Source: Mixta sp031457955 (GTDB taxonomy: Bacteria > Pseudomonadota > Gammaproteobacteria > Enterobacterales > Enterobacteriaceae). Taken from it: a stretch of 64,000 nt of DNA. The number at the start of each line of letters is the position of its first letter. Within the stretch, counting starts at the first letter, position 1. A model generated the notes under the pieces. That model saw only the letters and a program-made list of their open reading frames with translations. It searched no databases and was not told the origin of the DNA. Both the position numbers and the translations under genes were made by a program. The DNA lies in NCBI RefSeq assembly GCF_031457955.1, contig NZ_JAVDXN010000008.1:1-64000 (forward strand), in the 5' to 3' direction. Of the stretch, positions 26,136 to 35,561 are shown piece by piece.

Positions 26136-26627
26136 TTACGCGGTGGCGCGTTCGTTCCAGCTATCGGAATGAATGATGTTGCCGTCCTTGTAGGTCCAGG
26201 TGATTTTTTCGTAACGCAGCTCGATCCGCTCAAGGTGGTTATGCTTCTCGAAAGCAGGATCCTTGACGTCGTGCATCACCGGATTCACTTTCACCACCTT
26301 CACGTTTTCCAGTTTGGTGTTGAAGTACTCCACTTCCTGACCCGCATCGTTGATTTTGTACCACTTGAATTCCGCTGACTGCAGGGTCTGACCGGTGGTC
26401 ACCGCCTTGTACAGGTACGGGCTGGACGAATCGATTTCCTTGGTGAACAGGAACGGCGTGTGGATGCGGGTGCCGGTCAGCTTGCCGGTGTTGTTATCGG
26501 TGGGGATGTACAGGTTATGTTCCTGAGCCACTACTTCGATGCTGCCTTCACGATCCTGAACGTCCACAGACCCTTTAATGTCCGCGCCGCCGTCGTCTTT
26601 CAGCCAAAGATAAACAGGAATTGCCAT
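26136..26627 (-). CDS. hcp: T6SS inner-tube protein Hcp (TssD)
   Basis: A 163-residue Hcp that stacks as hexamers into the inner tube and can carry small effectors. The family pattern is clear (MAIPVYLWLKDDGG, GSIEVVAQEHNLYIP, HTPFLFTKEIDSSSPYLY). The ATG at 26627 follows GGAGAG, overlapping the end of the tagL-like gene's neighbourhood by only four intervening bases; the longer open frame upstream is not used. It is followed by a palindrome and an intrinsic terminator, consistent with high expression of this segment. Confidence 0.97.
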   Translation of the reverse strand: MAIPVYLWLKDDGGADIKGSVDVQDREGSIEVVAQEHNLYIPTDNNTGKLTGTRIHTPFLFTKEIDSSSPYLYKAVTTGQTLQSAEFKWYKINDAGQEVEYFNTKLENVKVVKVNPVMHDVKDPAFEKHNHLERIELRYEKITWTYKDGNIIHSDSWNERATA

Positions 26628-26631
26628 GAAA

Positions 26632-28344
26632 TTACTCTCCATTGTGTTGTGATACGTCATCATCCTGCGATAACGCTTTGGGATTGCCGGGTAGCTGACA
26701 GGCACTGGCCTGCGGTACCAGACTGATTTCGACACGGCGGTTAAGCGCACGGCCCTCCGGCGTGTCGTTGGTTGCGACAGGGCGGCTTGCGCCATAGCCC
26801 TGCACCGCAAAGCAGCTTTCCGGCACATCACCGGTGTCACGCATCCAGTCGCGCACCGCTGCGGCACGTTTCAGGGACAGCGTCTGGTTGCGTTGCGGGT
26901 TACCGGTGTTATCGGTATGGCCGGACACGACAATCAGCCAGCCCGGTTTCGCCTTAACGCCGACCAGCGAATTCACCAGCCATTTGGTGGAGCCGGATTT
27001 CAACGCCGATTTGCCAGAATCGAACAGCGACATGCTGTCGAGACGGACAATTTTCGGTAGCGGTTTGGGTTTCGGCTGCGGTTTTGGCGGCGGCGGTGGG
27101 GGCGCCCAGGAGCGGATCGCATCCAGCACAGGCATTCGCAGACGCTCACCCTGATACAGACCGAGGCTCATCCGGGCCGGTACGCCATTGCGCGCGTAGT
27201 CGTCCAGCTCTGCCGCATCGTCACGCAGCACGGCAACGGCGTCGGCTTTTGGTCCGAAATCATGCATTGGGATACGGTCATAGCGGGTAATATCGAAGCT
27301 CACACGCTGCAACAGCTGGCGATTGTTCCAGCCACTGCTGAGCAGCGCAGCTATCGCCGCCAGTGTGAAGATCCCGAGCGCACAACGGAAGGCTCGCCCA
27401 CGCGGCGTCAGGCCTCGCCCTTCCGGCAGCAGCGGCAGGATAAAATCCGGGAAGGGGGAAATAACCGTACTGTTCGTTGCTACCGGCTGCCAGCCCGCCA
27501 CCTGCTGCATCGCAGTGTGACGGGAAAGCCAGGCCGTCCAGGTCGATGTGGTCAGCGTTCCGGCAAGGATCGGGCCTATTCCCCACAGCACTGCACCAGG
27601 CGCAATAACAGGAATATCGGGGTTCTCATCCATAAAGACAGCGTTGACGTGCTGATGGAACCAGTTCATCAGGCTGTTCATCAGCACCTGTTGCTGCATC
27701 GCAGGCGACCCACCGGTGGCGACCCATGCAGCGATTGAGCTCGGTGCTGAAGACTCACACCAGACCTTTACCCCTTCCCCCGGGATAGCCGCCTGCCAGA
27801 GCGTCTCTTTCGCCAGCGCGCTGCCAACCTGACCATTCAGAACCAGCGGCACAGCATGACCGGTTTCTTTACGCAGCTGGCTGATTTGCCAGCGCAGGGC
27901 CAGCAGGCGACGGGTCAGGCGCTCGCTGTCGGCGTGTTTCTGCGGGCAGACACTGACCATCACCGACAGCTGACGCCCCCAGTCAGGTCGCAACCACAGA
28001 ACCTGGCGGGCTGCCTGCTCCAGATCCTGATGATCCTTTACGTGGATCCAGCAACCCTGCGTGACAGTGAGCACCGGTGACGGCTGCATACATGTCAGCG
28101 GCAGATCGCCACAGACCAGCACCACGGGCTGACGGTAAGTGGCTTCCGGGAGGGAATCCAGACACAGGGTGACATCGTGCTGCGCACGACGACTGGCGAC
28201 AGTCCAGAACGTCAGGATAAGCCCCAGCAGCATCAACAGCACGCCTACCGAAACCAGTCGGGAGAGCGGCAGGAACCCCAGGCAGACGACGCCACTCAGC
28301 AGGGCGGCCCACAGCGCAAGCCCGCGCTGTTGTGCAGGACTCAT
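26632..28344 (-). CDS. TagL-like T6SS protein with OmpA peptidoglycan-binding domain
   Basis: A 570-residue inner-membrane protein. Two hydrophobic helices lie near residues 10-50, a third near 330-350 (RCALGIFTLAAIAALL), then a Pro/Lys-rich linker (APPPPPPKPQPKPK) and a C-terminal OmpA-like domain with the peptidoglycan-binding pattern GHTDNTGNPQRNQTLSLKRA. This three-helix plus OmpA plan is that of TagL, which anchors the TssJLM complex to the cell wall when TssL lacks its own binding domain, as here. Start at 28344 overlaps the tssL stop (ATGA). Confidence 0.88.
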   Translation of the reverse strand: MSPAQQRGLALWAALLSGVVCLGFLPLSRLVSVGVLLMLLGLILTFWTVASRRAQHDVTLCLDSLPEATYRQPVVLVCGDLPLTCMQPSPVLTVTQGCWIHVKDHQDLEQAARQVLWLRPDWGRQLSVMVSVCPQKHADSERLTRRLLALRWQISQLRKETGHAVPLVLNGQVGSALAKETLWQAAIPGEGVKVWCESSAPSSIAAWVATGGSPAMQQQVLMNSLMNWFHQHVNAVFMDENPDIPVIAPGAVLWGIGPILAGTLTTSTWTAWLSRHTAMQQVAGWQPVATNSTVISPFPDFILPLLPEGRGLTPRGRAFRCALGIFTLAAIAALLSSGWNNRQLLQRVSFDITRYDRIPMHDFGPKADAVAVLRDDAAELDDYARNGVPARMSLGLYQGERLRMPVLDAIRSWAPPPPPPKPQPKPKPLPKIVRLDSMSLFDSGKSALKSGSTKWLVNSLVGVKAKPGWLIVVSGHTDNTGNPQRNQTLSLKRAAAVRDWMRDTGDVPESCFAVQGYGASRPVATNDTPEGRALNRRVEISLVPQASACQLPGNPKALSQDDDVSQHNGE

Positions 28345-29030
28345 TTCACCACTCCCGGCAACAGGGTTAGCAGCATCTGATCCAACCAGTGATCCAGTCC
28401 CCACCAGAGTGCGGCGACCACCATCACGCTCAGGCCAATACGTACCGGCCATGACGCCAGCCAATCGCCCATTCTGCGCCCGGCGCGGCTTTCCGCCAGT
28501 ACCGGATAGGTTTGTGGATAGCTGAACGGCGTGGCATGTTCACTGAGGGCGTTGACAAGTTTCTGGCGCTCCGGATCGTTCAGGGCGCGGAAACTGCCGA
28601 GGAACCCCAGCATCATGACCCGCTGGAAGCAGGTCACGACGGCATGGTCAGGAGCCGGTTCATGCAGTACATCGCGCATCCGATCGCACAGCGTATCACC
28701 GGCGTCCATGGTGCCGAGAAAATGTCCCTGTAGCGGAATGTCATACCACTGTACACAGGCGTCATCCTCCACACCGCGACCTTTGACCGCCTCATCGAGC
28801 AGCGCGCACTGTGCCGTGAGAATATGCTGGCAGCTGGCTTCATCGAGTCCGCTGGCTTTCAGCTCACGCTGCACGCGCGCCACATCAGCAATACAGCGCT
28901 CCCACAGAATTCGGCCCTGGCCTTCCTGAAACTGCGGGCCGTGACGCAGGCTGATCGCTTGCAGCCACGTGTCCTGCAGCAGGGCATCAATATCAATGGA
29001 CGCGGCAGCGCCGCGTTTACGCTCACTCAT
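28341..29030 (-). CDS. tssL: T6SS inner-membrane protein TssL (DotU/IcmH)
   Basis: A 229-residue TssL with a cytoplasmic hook domain and a single C-terminal transmembrane helix at about residues 196-217 (IGLSVMVVAALWWGL). The DotU signature region (ALLDEAVKGRG, GHFLGTMDAGDTL) is present. It has no OmpA extension, which explains the separate TagL-like gene downstream. It overlaps tssK upstream and tagL downstream by ATGA. Confidence 0.95.
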   Translation of the reverse strand: MSERKRGAAASIDIDALLQDTWLQAISLRHGPQFQEGQGRILWERCIADVARVQRELKASGLDEASCQHILTAQCALLDEAVKGRGVEDDACVQWYDIPLQGHFLGTMDAGDTLCDRMRDVLHEPAPDHAVVTCFQRVMMLGFLGSFRALNDPERQKLVNALSEHATPFSYPQTYPVLAESRAGRRMGDWLASWPVRIGLSVMVVAALWWGLDHWLDQMLLTLLPGVVK

Positions 29031-30367
29031 GTTCTCAGTACCGCAAAGAGTTCAAGTTCTGGCTCGCCGAGCATGCCCGGAACGTAAAACATACAGGTGC
29101 CGCTCTGGAGCATTTCGGTGACCAGAGGATGAGAAACATCAAGGCTGAAATACTGGTTTTCCAGACGCAGTGGAATGGCTGCCGGTACATGGCGCAATGG
29201 CGTCAGAGGAACGCCCACCCGCGATGAATTGACGATACTTCTGACATGATCGGGGCTGCCGACCTTGCACTGGCGCGGGAACTGTTCCTGCAGCTGGGCC
29301 ACCGGCATAGGTGAACACACGGAGAGATAGTAATCAGCCCCCTCGCGCAGACGTGGGTCATGCAGACGCGCCTGCCAGAAGTGAAGTCGGGCATCATGCT
29401 CAAGCTCAATCGCCACCACCCGCGACGGCAGGCTGGCTTCCAGCAGGTCGCCCAGTAAATCAAACAGCGGCGGGAAGACGTTATTCAGTTGCTCATGCTG
29501 CCAGGCCGGAATAGCACTCACCTGGTGCTCCAGCGAGAAGGTCAGCAAACTGCCCGCAAGCCGCGCCAACTCCGGGTAGAGACGCTCAGGCGGATTTTGC
29601 GGGTGGTGCTGAAACTGCCCGAGCACTGGCTCGGCGCTGTTCAGCGCATTGAGCAGCCAAAACAGGGATACGTCGGCCACAGCAAAATCAGCCATGCGCT
29701 CATTACTTTCACGGCGCATCGCCATTAGACGGCTTAAACGGGTACGCAGCTGGGTCATCAACTGTTCTAACTGGGTCATCAGCCAGCGGCTACCCTGGAT
29801 GGTCAGAAGCGGAGGGAGAAACGTCTCATCGAGTTGCCACGCCCCCTGCGAATCCTGCTTCAGGCGGGCGACCGGACAGGTCAGGTAATCGCTGTTGTTC
29901 TGATGGGCAAAGCGCAGCGTCAGCTCTGGCTGCATTACCGCAATCTGGCGGGTATCATCGCCGAACATATTGCGCACATCGCGCCAGCGCTGACGATAGC
30001 GAACAGGGCGCTCGGCCACCTCATCGGGTTTAAGGCAGTTACCGCCATTCGCCCGCAGCAGCGGAAGGGCCAGCACCACCGCCACGTCCTGTGATTCACT
30101 GCCAAGCGTCAGCGCCGGTGGCAGGTCGTCAGCATTATCCGTGTCGATAAGCGTCCCGTCCGGGAAACGAAGATGCAAATGGCGGGCCTGCAGACGGCCC
30201 AGCTTCAGCGTTTGTGTTTCAAAAGCGACATTTATCACGCCCCAGGGCTGTGATAACCCCATCCGAGCGATACTTTCGGCAGACCAGGCCGCATACGCGA
30301 CCTGTTGCTGGAAGTGCTGAGGAGAGACCATAACGCCCCTTCCCCATAACGGTTGCTCCGTTTTCAT
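29027..30367 (-). CDS. tssK: T6SS baseplate adaptor TssK
   Basis: A 446-residue TssK, the trimeric protein joining the baseplate wedges to the TssL/TssM cytoplasmic domains. The typical N terminus (WGRGVMVSPQHFQQQVAY, followed by the PWGVINV strand) is present and length is normal. It lies 17 bp after tssC and overlaps tssL by ATGA. Confidence 0.96.
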   Translation of the reverse strand: MKTEQPLWGRGVMVSPQHFQQQVAYAAWSAESIARMGLSQPWGVINVAFETQTLKLGRLQARHLHLRFPDGTLIDTDNADDLPPALTLGSESQDVAVVLALPLLRANGGNCLKPDEVAERPVRYRQRWRDVRNMFGDDTRQIAVMQPELTLRFAHQNNSDYLTCPVARLKQDSQGAWQLDETFLPPLLTIQGSRWLMTQLEQLMTQLRTRLSRLMAMRRESNERMADFAVADVSLFWLLNALNSAEPVLGQFQHHPQNPPERLYPELARLAGSLLTFSLEHQVSAIPAWQHEQLNNVFPPLFDLLGDLLEASLPSRVVAIELEHDARLHFWQARLHDPRLREGADYYLSVCSPMPVAQLQEQFPRQCKVGSPDHVRSIVNSSRVGVPLTPLRHVPAAIPLRLENQYFSLDVSHPLVTEMLQSGTCMFYVPGMLGEPELELFAVLRT

Positions 30368-30384
30368 CGGCTTCCTGCCTTACG

Positions 30385-31926
30385 TTACGATTTCGCTTTC
30401 GGCATCTGAGAAACCAGTGACAGGTTGACGTCCATCCCTTCCACCTGGAAGTGCGGGATGGCGAACAGTCGGACACGGAAAAAGCCCGGATTGTCTTCGA
30501 TGTCTTCCACAATCACTTTCGCATCACGCAGCGGGTGAGACGCCTGCAGCTCGTCGCCCGGATCGGTCATTTCAGTTACCAGACCGCGAACCCAGGTGTT
30601 TAGCTCAAGTTCCAGCAGGCGACGGTCTTTGGTGGTGCCGATGTTTTCACGCTGGATCAGCTTCAGGTAGTGCGCGATGCGTGACAGCAGGAAGATGTAC
30701 GGCAGACGGGCATTGATGCGGCTGTTTGCGGTCGCATCTGCTGTATCGTACAGGGCCGGTTTTTGGGTCGAGTTCGCCGAGAAGAAGCAGGCATAGTCGC
30801 GGTTGCGATAGTAGGACAAGGGAATGAATCCCAGATTGGCAAATTCAAACTCGCGTGTTTCCGGGATCATCACTTCAGACGGGATCTTCACCTGATTGCC
30901 GGTACCCAGATCGTACAGATGGATGGGCAGATCCTGGACGGCACCCCCCGCCTGCGGGCCACGGATCTGCACACACCAGCCGTTGTTGATAAAGCTGCGC
31001 ACCATATTGGCTGCAAAAGCGAACGAGGCGTTGGTCCACAGGTATTTTTCGTGATCCGGCCCTTTCACTTCTTCAACATAGTTAAAGCTGCGTACCGGTA
31101 CGGTGTCCGGACCATACGGCAAGCGGCCGAGTACACGCGGCATCACCAGACCGATATAGCGCGAATCGTCCGTCTCGCGGAAAGATTTCCACTTGATGTA
31201 CTCGGCGCGGTCAAAGTAGTTACCGATATCCTTGATGGCCGCCACCTCCTCCATCGAGTCCTTGAGGAAGAATTGCGGGCCGACAGCGCCGATAAACGGC
31301 ATATGCGCGGCAGCAGAGACTTTCGAAATATTGCGCAACAGGGCAACATCCTGCGCAGAGGCATCAAACTCCCAGGCGGAAATCAGCGCGGCAATTGGCT
31401 CGCCACCCGGCGTGTCATACTCATCAATATAGGTATGTTTATACAGCCCACTCTGGATAATTTCCGGGCTGTCTTCGAAATCCTGACGCAGGTCTTCTTT
31501 GGCGATATCCAGCAGTTCAACCTTCACGTTCTGGCGGAAATCGGTTTTATCGACCAGGGATTTCACGCCGCGCCACAGACTTTCTACCGCCTGAAAATCT
31601 GCATGATGCATGACCGCATCAAGCTGAAGGCTGATCTGGTGATCCAGCTCCGCGATATGATGGTCAATCAGGTTTTTGTCGAGTTTTTCAACTTTTGAAC
31701 CCGATTTTGTCAGGCATTCGAGAAACACCTGCATGCCCGCCGTTAAACGTTCATCTGCGGTCGCATCCGACATTGCCTGCGCGTCCTGCCAGATATCCAG
31801 CGCACTCAGCTCAGAGACCGGGCTCAGGTTGATTTTTTCAAACAGGGACGCATAAACCCCACCTGAAGCCGGACGTTCAAGCACCACACTCTCGCCGCCC
31901 GCGGCATGTTCATTTTTTACCGACAT
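30385..31926 (-). CDS. tssC: T6SS sheath large subunit TssC (VipB)
   Basis: A 513-residue TssC that with TssB forms the contractile sheath. Conserved landmarks include FQAVESLWRGVKSLVD near residue 90, FEDSPEIIQSGLYKH, and the C-terminal DVNLSLVSQMPKA. Two ATG codons are possible; that at 31926 is preferred because AAGGA sits eight bases upstream, whereas the one at 31932 is only two bases from it. It follows tssB by 39 bp. Confidence 0.96.
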   Translation of the reverse strand: MSVKNEHAAGGESVVLERPASGGVYASLFEKINLSPVSELSALDIWQDAQAMSDATADERLTAGMQVFLECLTKSGSKVEKLDKNLIDHHIAELDHQISLQLDAVMHHADFQAVESLWRGVKSLVDKTDFRQNVKVELLDIAKEDLRQDFEDSPEIIQSGLYKHTYIDEYDTPGGEPIAALISAWEFDASAQDVALLRNISKVSAAAHMPFIGAVGPQFFLKDSMEEVAAIKDIGNYFDRAEYIKWKSFRETDDSRYIGLVMPRVLGRLPYGPDTVPVRSFNYVEEVKGPDHEKYLWTNASFAFAANMVRSFINNGWCVQIRGPQAGGAVQDLPIHLYDLGTGNQVKIPSEVMIPETREFEFANLGFIPLSYYRNRDYACFFSANSTQKPALYDTADATANSRINARLPYIFLLSRIAHYLKLIQRENIGTTKDRRLLELELNTWVRGLVTEMTDPGDELQASHPLRDAKVIVEDIEDNPGFFRVRLFAIPHFQVEGMDVNLSLVSQMPKAKS

Positions 31927-31965
31927 CAGCATCTTCCTTATTAATCCGTTAAATTATCGCGACCG

Positions 31966-32466
31966 TTATGGCTGTTTCGGGGCCAGGGCGGAGAGTTCGG
32001 CCTTGAGTTCTGCGCTTAACGCCGGGTCGAGCAGGATTTTTTCCAGCTCTTTTCTGAAAGCCTGGTTATCCAGCAGATTCGCTTTTAAATCGCGCAGCAA
32101 ATTACGCATGGAAAGCATCGCTTTCAGCTGAGGTATTTGGCGGGAGACCTGCTCCGGGGTGAAATCCTTTATGCTCTGGAATGTCAAAGTGATGTTGTTT
32201 TCGCTGCCGTCATCAGCCAGCGTATTTTTAACGGTGAGATTTACTTTTGGGGAATATTCGGAAAGCACGGCATTAAAGTTATTTTTGTTCAGATTAACTT
32301 TTTTGCGCTCAAACAGGGGGGCTGTCTGCTGGCCATTGCTGAAATCACCCGCAACCAGTAATTTCAAAGGGAGCTCGGTTTTCTTGCTCGCCCCGCCCGT
32401 ATGCAAATCAAGCTTTAAATTAATACGTGCCTTGGGTATTTCTGACTGAAAGGAAGAGTTAGACAT
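31966..32466 (-). CDS. tssB: T6SS sheath small subunit TssB (VipA)
   Basis: A 166-residue TssB, first gene of the T6SS transcript. The pattern PKARINLKLDL, LPLKLLVAGDFS and the C-terminal helix region that ClpV contacts through TssC in related systems are present. The ribosome binding site is CAGGGA. Upstream lies a long AT-rich non-coding region that should hold the main promoter of the locus. Confidence 0.96.
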   Translation of the reverse strand: MSNSSFQSEIPKARINLKLDLHTGGASKKTELPLKLLVAGDFSNGQQTAPLFERKKVNLNKNNFNAVLSEYSPKVNLTVKNTLADDGSENNITLTFQSIKDFTPEQVSRQIPQLKAMLSMRNLLRDLKANLLDNQAFRKELEKILLDPALSAELKAELSALAPKQP

Positions 32467-33243
32467 GGCTGTCCCTGTTCTATGGAGTAATAGAAACGGT
32501 CAATGCCAGTGAGAAATTAATAAGAAGGCTTACCTTGCCAAAACAACGTCCAGGTTCATATCTTCCGACGAGAATTAACATTCCAGAGTTAAAAGCGAGC
32601 GCATTCCATTCACCAGCATATCGACACTGTACTTTTGAGTATTTATCTGAAATAAAAAAATTCAAATAAGGCCCAATAGACGGAGTGTAGAAACCTACCC
32701 TACTCGATCGGAAATGAAACTTTGTAACAAAATTTTACATTTAATTCATTTAACAATTAAATACCATCCTAATGATTTATAAGACTTTTCCTGCAAATGC
32801 CCTTCAGACCTTATGGAATAAGGATGTGCAGTAAACGATCAATTTAACTCAGGCAATAGATTTGTACAAAATCCCGTCAGTCAGGTGAAATATCTGTTTT
32901 GGTACTTTTATCAAAAATGAGAGGCAGAAGGTGATCGTCTATGTGAAAAACTAACAATATGTCTGGGCCTTTACCTATTTTTATTATTCACTTGAATAAG
33001 ATTTAATATTTCCCTCAAAAAAAGAAATGTCGCGACGGGACTTCATATATGTCTCATACCTGTGCCAGTGCTATATAAATCTCAGGTGTCGGGAAGTGAG
33101 CGCGACCAGCCACAATAGCCGTCCAGATTGCGCAAAGCGGGGGGAATCGAAAGGTTTTATAACGCTGCGGCTAAAGACGACGTTGCCTGCAAGCGTAAAC
33201 AGGCAACCATGCGTGTTAGTGTGCCAGTAAACTCAACGGGCGT
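32467..33243. other. 777-bp AT-rich non-coding region upstream of the T6SS
   Basis: Between tssB and the hydrolase gene no convincing gene was found. Positions 32480-33060 are markedly AT-rich compared with the GC-rich genes on both sides, which is typical of H-NS-bound promoter regions. I saw no sigma-54 GG-N10-GC element and no clear Fur or CRP box. A hairpin GTTGCCTG/CAGGCAAC (33182-33207) lies downstream of the minus-strand hydrolase gene and may be its terminator, though no T run follows. Two short open frames here lack ribosome binding sites and family resemblance. Confidence 0.7.
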
Positions 33244-34131
33244 TTAAACCAGATAGCGCCGAAACCAGGCGATAGTGCGATCCCAGGCCAGTTCCGCCGC
33301 CTTGCGATCGTAACGCGGCGTGGAATCATTATGAAAACCGTGATTCACGCCGGGATAGATCCAGGCTTCATAGTGCTTTCCGGCCGCTTTTAACGCGGCT
33401 TCATAGGCGGGCCAGCCCTCGTTGATGCGCGTATCCAGCTCCGCATAGTGCAGCAGCAGCGGCGCCTGAATGCGCGCCACCTCTTCTACCGGTGCCTGGC
33501 GACCATAAAAAGGCACCGCCGCCGCCAGTTCGGGATAAGCCACTGCGGCCGCATTCGCCACGCCGCCGCCATAGCAGAAACCGGTAATGCCCACCTTGCC
33601 GGTGCTCTGCGGATGCCGCATTAAAAACTCTACGGCCGCGAAAAAGTCGTTCATTAGCTTAGTTTGATCGACCTGCTGTTGCAGCTCGCGCCCTTTGTCA
33701 TCATTGCCCGGATAGCCGCCAACTGAACTTAATCCATCGGGCGCCAGCGCAATAAAACCGGCTTTTGCCACGCGCCGGGCGACATCTTCAATATAAGGGT
33801 TCAAACCACGGTTTTCATGCACCACCACCACCGCTGCGGTTTTCGTCTGGATAGCCGCGGGCCGGACAAAATAGCCTCTTACCGACTGATGCCCGTTGGG
33901 TGAAGGGTAAGTGAGATACTCAGCATGGATATCGGGATCGGTAAATTCCACCTGCTCCGCCAGCGCGTAATTCGGGCTGAGCATCGAAAGCAGGCTGACG
34001 GCCGTCAGGCCACCAATAGTATATTTTGCCGCCTGCGCCAGAAACTCACGCTTGCTCAGCATGCCATGGGCGTAATGATCGTAAAGCTCCAGCAACTCCT
34101 GCGGAAAATCTTCTGCGGTCAAACGTGCCAT
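33244..34131 (-). CDS. Dienelactone-hydrolase-family alpha/beta hydrolase (YghX-like)
   Basis: A 295-residue hydrolase resembling E. coli YghX. It has an N-terminal helical segment and a hydrophobic stretch near residues 40-58 (probable signal or anchor), then an alpha/beta fold with nucleophile elbow GFCYGGG (Cys nucleophile as in dienelactone hydrolases), ELDTRIN supplying Asp, and NHGFHND supplying His. Substrate is unknown. The ATG at 34131 follows GAGGAG, favouring it over an in-frame start 30 bases upstream. It is divergent from the Rob-like regulator at 34307, which may control it. Confidence 0.85.
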   Translation of the reverse strand: MARLTAEDFPQELLELYDHYAHGMLSKREFLAQAAKYTIGGLTAVSLLSMLSPNYALAEQVEFTDPDIHAEYLTYPSPNGHQSVRGYFVRPAAIQTKTAAVVVVHENRGLNPYIEDVARRVAKAGFIALAPDGLSSVGGYPGNDDKGRELQQQVDQTKLMNDFFAAVEFLMRHPQSTGKVGITGFCYGGGVANAAAVAYPELAAAVPFYGRQAPVEEVARIQAPLLLHYAELDTRINEGWPAYEAALKAAGKHYEAWIYPGVNHGFHNDSTPRYDRKAAELAWDRTIAWFRRYLV

Positions 34132-34306
34132 TACCAACTCCTCGCAACGGGTTTTGTTCACAATGTAAACAGCCGGGAAGCAAAAAAGAAGCGTTATTTA
34201 TTACTTACACTGAGCTACATTTTGTTACGCCGAAAATTGCTAAATTAATACCCCTGAAAACTGTATCTAACAAAACTATAACGATCGTTACTTTCTGGGT
34301 AGGCAA

Positions 34307-35197
34307 ATGGGCGAGACGCAAAAAACGCAATACATCGCAGATCTGATTGCGTGGATCGAAGATAACCTGACGGAAGAGCTTAATATCGATACTATTGCGC
34401 AAAAGTCAGGCTATTCAAAATGGCATATGCAGCGGCTGTTTAAAGAGATGACCGGGCAAACCGTTGCCACTTATGCGCGCAAAAGACGTCTTACCAAATC
34501 CGCGATGGCGCTGCGCTTAACGCGCCTCTCTTTAATTGATATTGCCATACGCTATGGCTTCGATACGCAGCAAAATTTCACCCGCGCATTTCGGCATCAT
34601 TTTGCTTTGACGCCCCATGCTTATCGTTACGCTGATGAGCTTAATACTGCGGCGTTCCACAGCCGATTTAATCCCCTGCAACAAGAGACGCGCCTGCCGG
34701 AACTGGTGACGTTACCCGATCGGGTTATATATGGCGAAAGCCACCGCTACGAATGTTTATACGGTGACTTTGTTGAAGATAAACAGCAAATTCTGCAGCA
34801 CTATTTGTCCGATTTTATTCGCGATAATAAGGGAAGCCGTGAACAGGGTTATATCACGCTGCAGTTTACACCCTGCGCACAGCGCAAAGAATATCATACG
34901 GTTAGCCTTATGCGCGGTCTGGAACAGCGGGAGGGTGAATATTCCTTACAGGCCCAGCGTGATATTTTGCCCGGCGGTTTATGGCTGAAACTGGCCCTGC
35001 AAATAGATCCCTGTAATTTCAGTGGTTTTATTATCGATGCCTATTATCATCACCTGGCGCAACCAGGCCTGGCGCGCCGTCCCGGTCAGGATTTTCTGAC
35101 GCTCGATCTGCCCCATTGCAGCAGCGAACAGCTGACAGGCTATTTGTTTATTCCGGTTAATTTCCATCTGCCAAATACGGCCCCGCTCGCCTCTTAG
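34307..35197 (+). CDS. AraC-family regulator, Rob-like (HTH plus GyrI-like effector domain)
   Basis: A 296-residue regulator with a MarA/SoxS/Rob-type double helix-turn-helix at residues about 5-110 (SGYSKWHMQRLFKEMTGQTV and LIDIAIRYGFDTQQNFTRAF) and a C-terminal GyrI-like ligand-binding domain, the same order as Rob (289 residues). Such proteins control stress and efflux genes. It is divergent from the hydrolase, with 175 bp between the two genes. It may be a paralogue of Rob rather than Rob itself. Confidence 0.85.
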   Translation: MGETQKTQYIADLIAWIEDNLTEELNIDTIAQKSGYSKWHMQRLFKEMTGQTVATYARKRRLTKSAMALRLTRLSLIDIAIRYGFDTQQNFTRAFRHHFALTPHAYRYADELNTAAFHSRFNPLQQETRLPELVTLPDRVIYGESHRYECLYGDFVEDKQQILQHYLSDFIRDNKGSREQGYITLQFTPCAQRKEYHTVSLMRGLEQREGEYSLQAQRDILPGGLWLKLALQIDPCNFSGFIIDAYYHHLAQPGLARRPGQDFLTLDLPHCSSEQLTGYLFIPVNFHLPNTAPLAS

Positions 35198-35561
35198 AAA
35201 AGGCGTTATCCGTTAACGCGGCCGTCAGGCTTTATTTATTTCTTCATCATAGGCGCACGTAGCAGGCAGCGCGTAATAATCAAGCGAATTATGTTCATTT
35301 TTTCTGCGCGCTGAACGTCGATACCGGGTTAATTTCTGCCCAAAGATCGTTAACAGCTGCTATATAAAATGCAGTGAAGAATAATTCCTGCCAAAAAGTC
35401 GGAACTTTTAACGCTTATTCATATAAAATTTAACGCATCAGGAACATTTAGCTCACAGAAGAGCGCTATCAGGAACACTGAACACCCGTACTTTATCTGC
35501 TGGTACGCAACCAGGCTGGTTGTTTACTTAGGTTTATGGCAACACTCAAGAGGTCTACATT
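35198..35561 (+). other. 364-bp upstream region of gcd
   Basis: No gene seen. The segment contains two TATAAA-like hexamers (in TATATAAAAT near 35361-35370 and CATATAAAAT near 35420-35430) without good -35 partners, and an AAGAGG ribosome binding site just before gcd. The main gcd promoter is expected here but cannot be fixed by eye. Confidence 0.4.

Noticed and set aside
30763..31698. 311-codon open frame on the plus strand
   Set aside because: Antisense to tssC, which is unmistakable; no ribosome binding site or domain.
32480..32665. 61-codon minus-strand frame upstream of tssB
   Set aside because: Low-complexity AT-rich sequence, no ribosome binding site, no similarity noted.
32467..32760. 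Sigma-54 promoter for the T6SS
   Set aside because: Looked for GG-N10-GC; the closest stretch (TTGGGCCTTATTTGAA on the minus strand) lacks the GC of the -12 box.
33027..33230. 67-codon plus-strand frame
   Set aside because: No ribosome binding site or protein-like composition; treated as non-coding.
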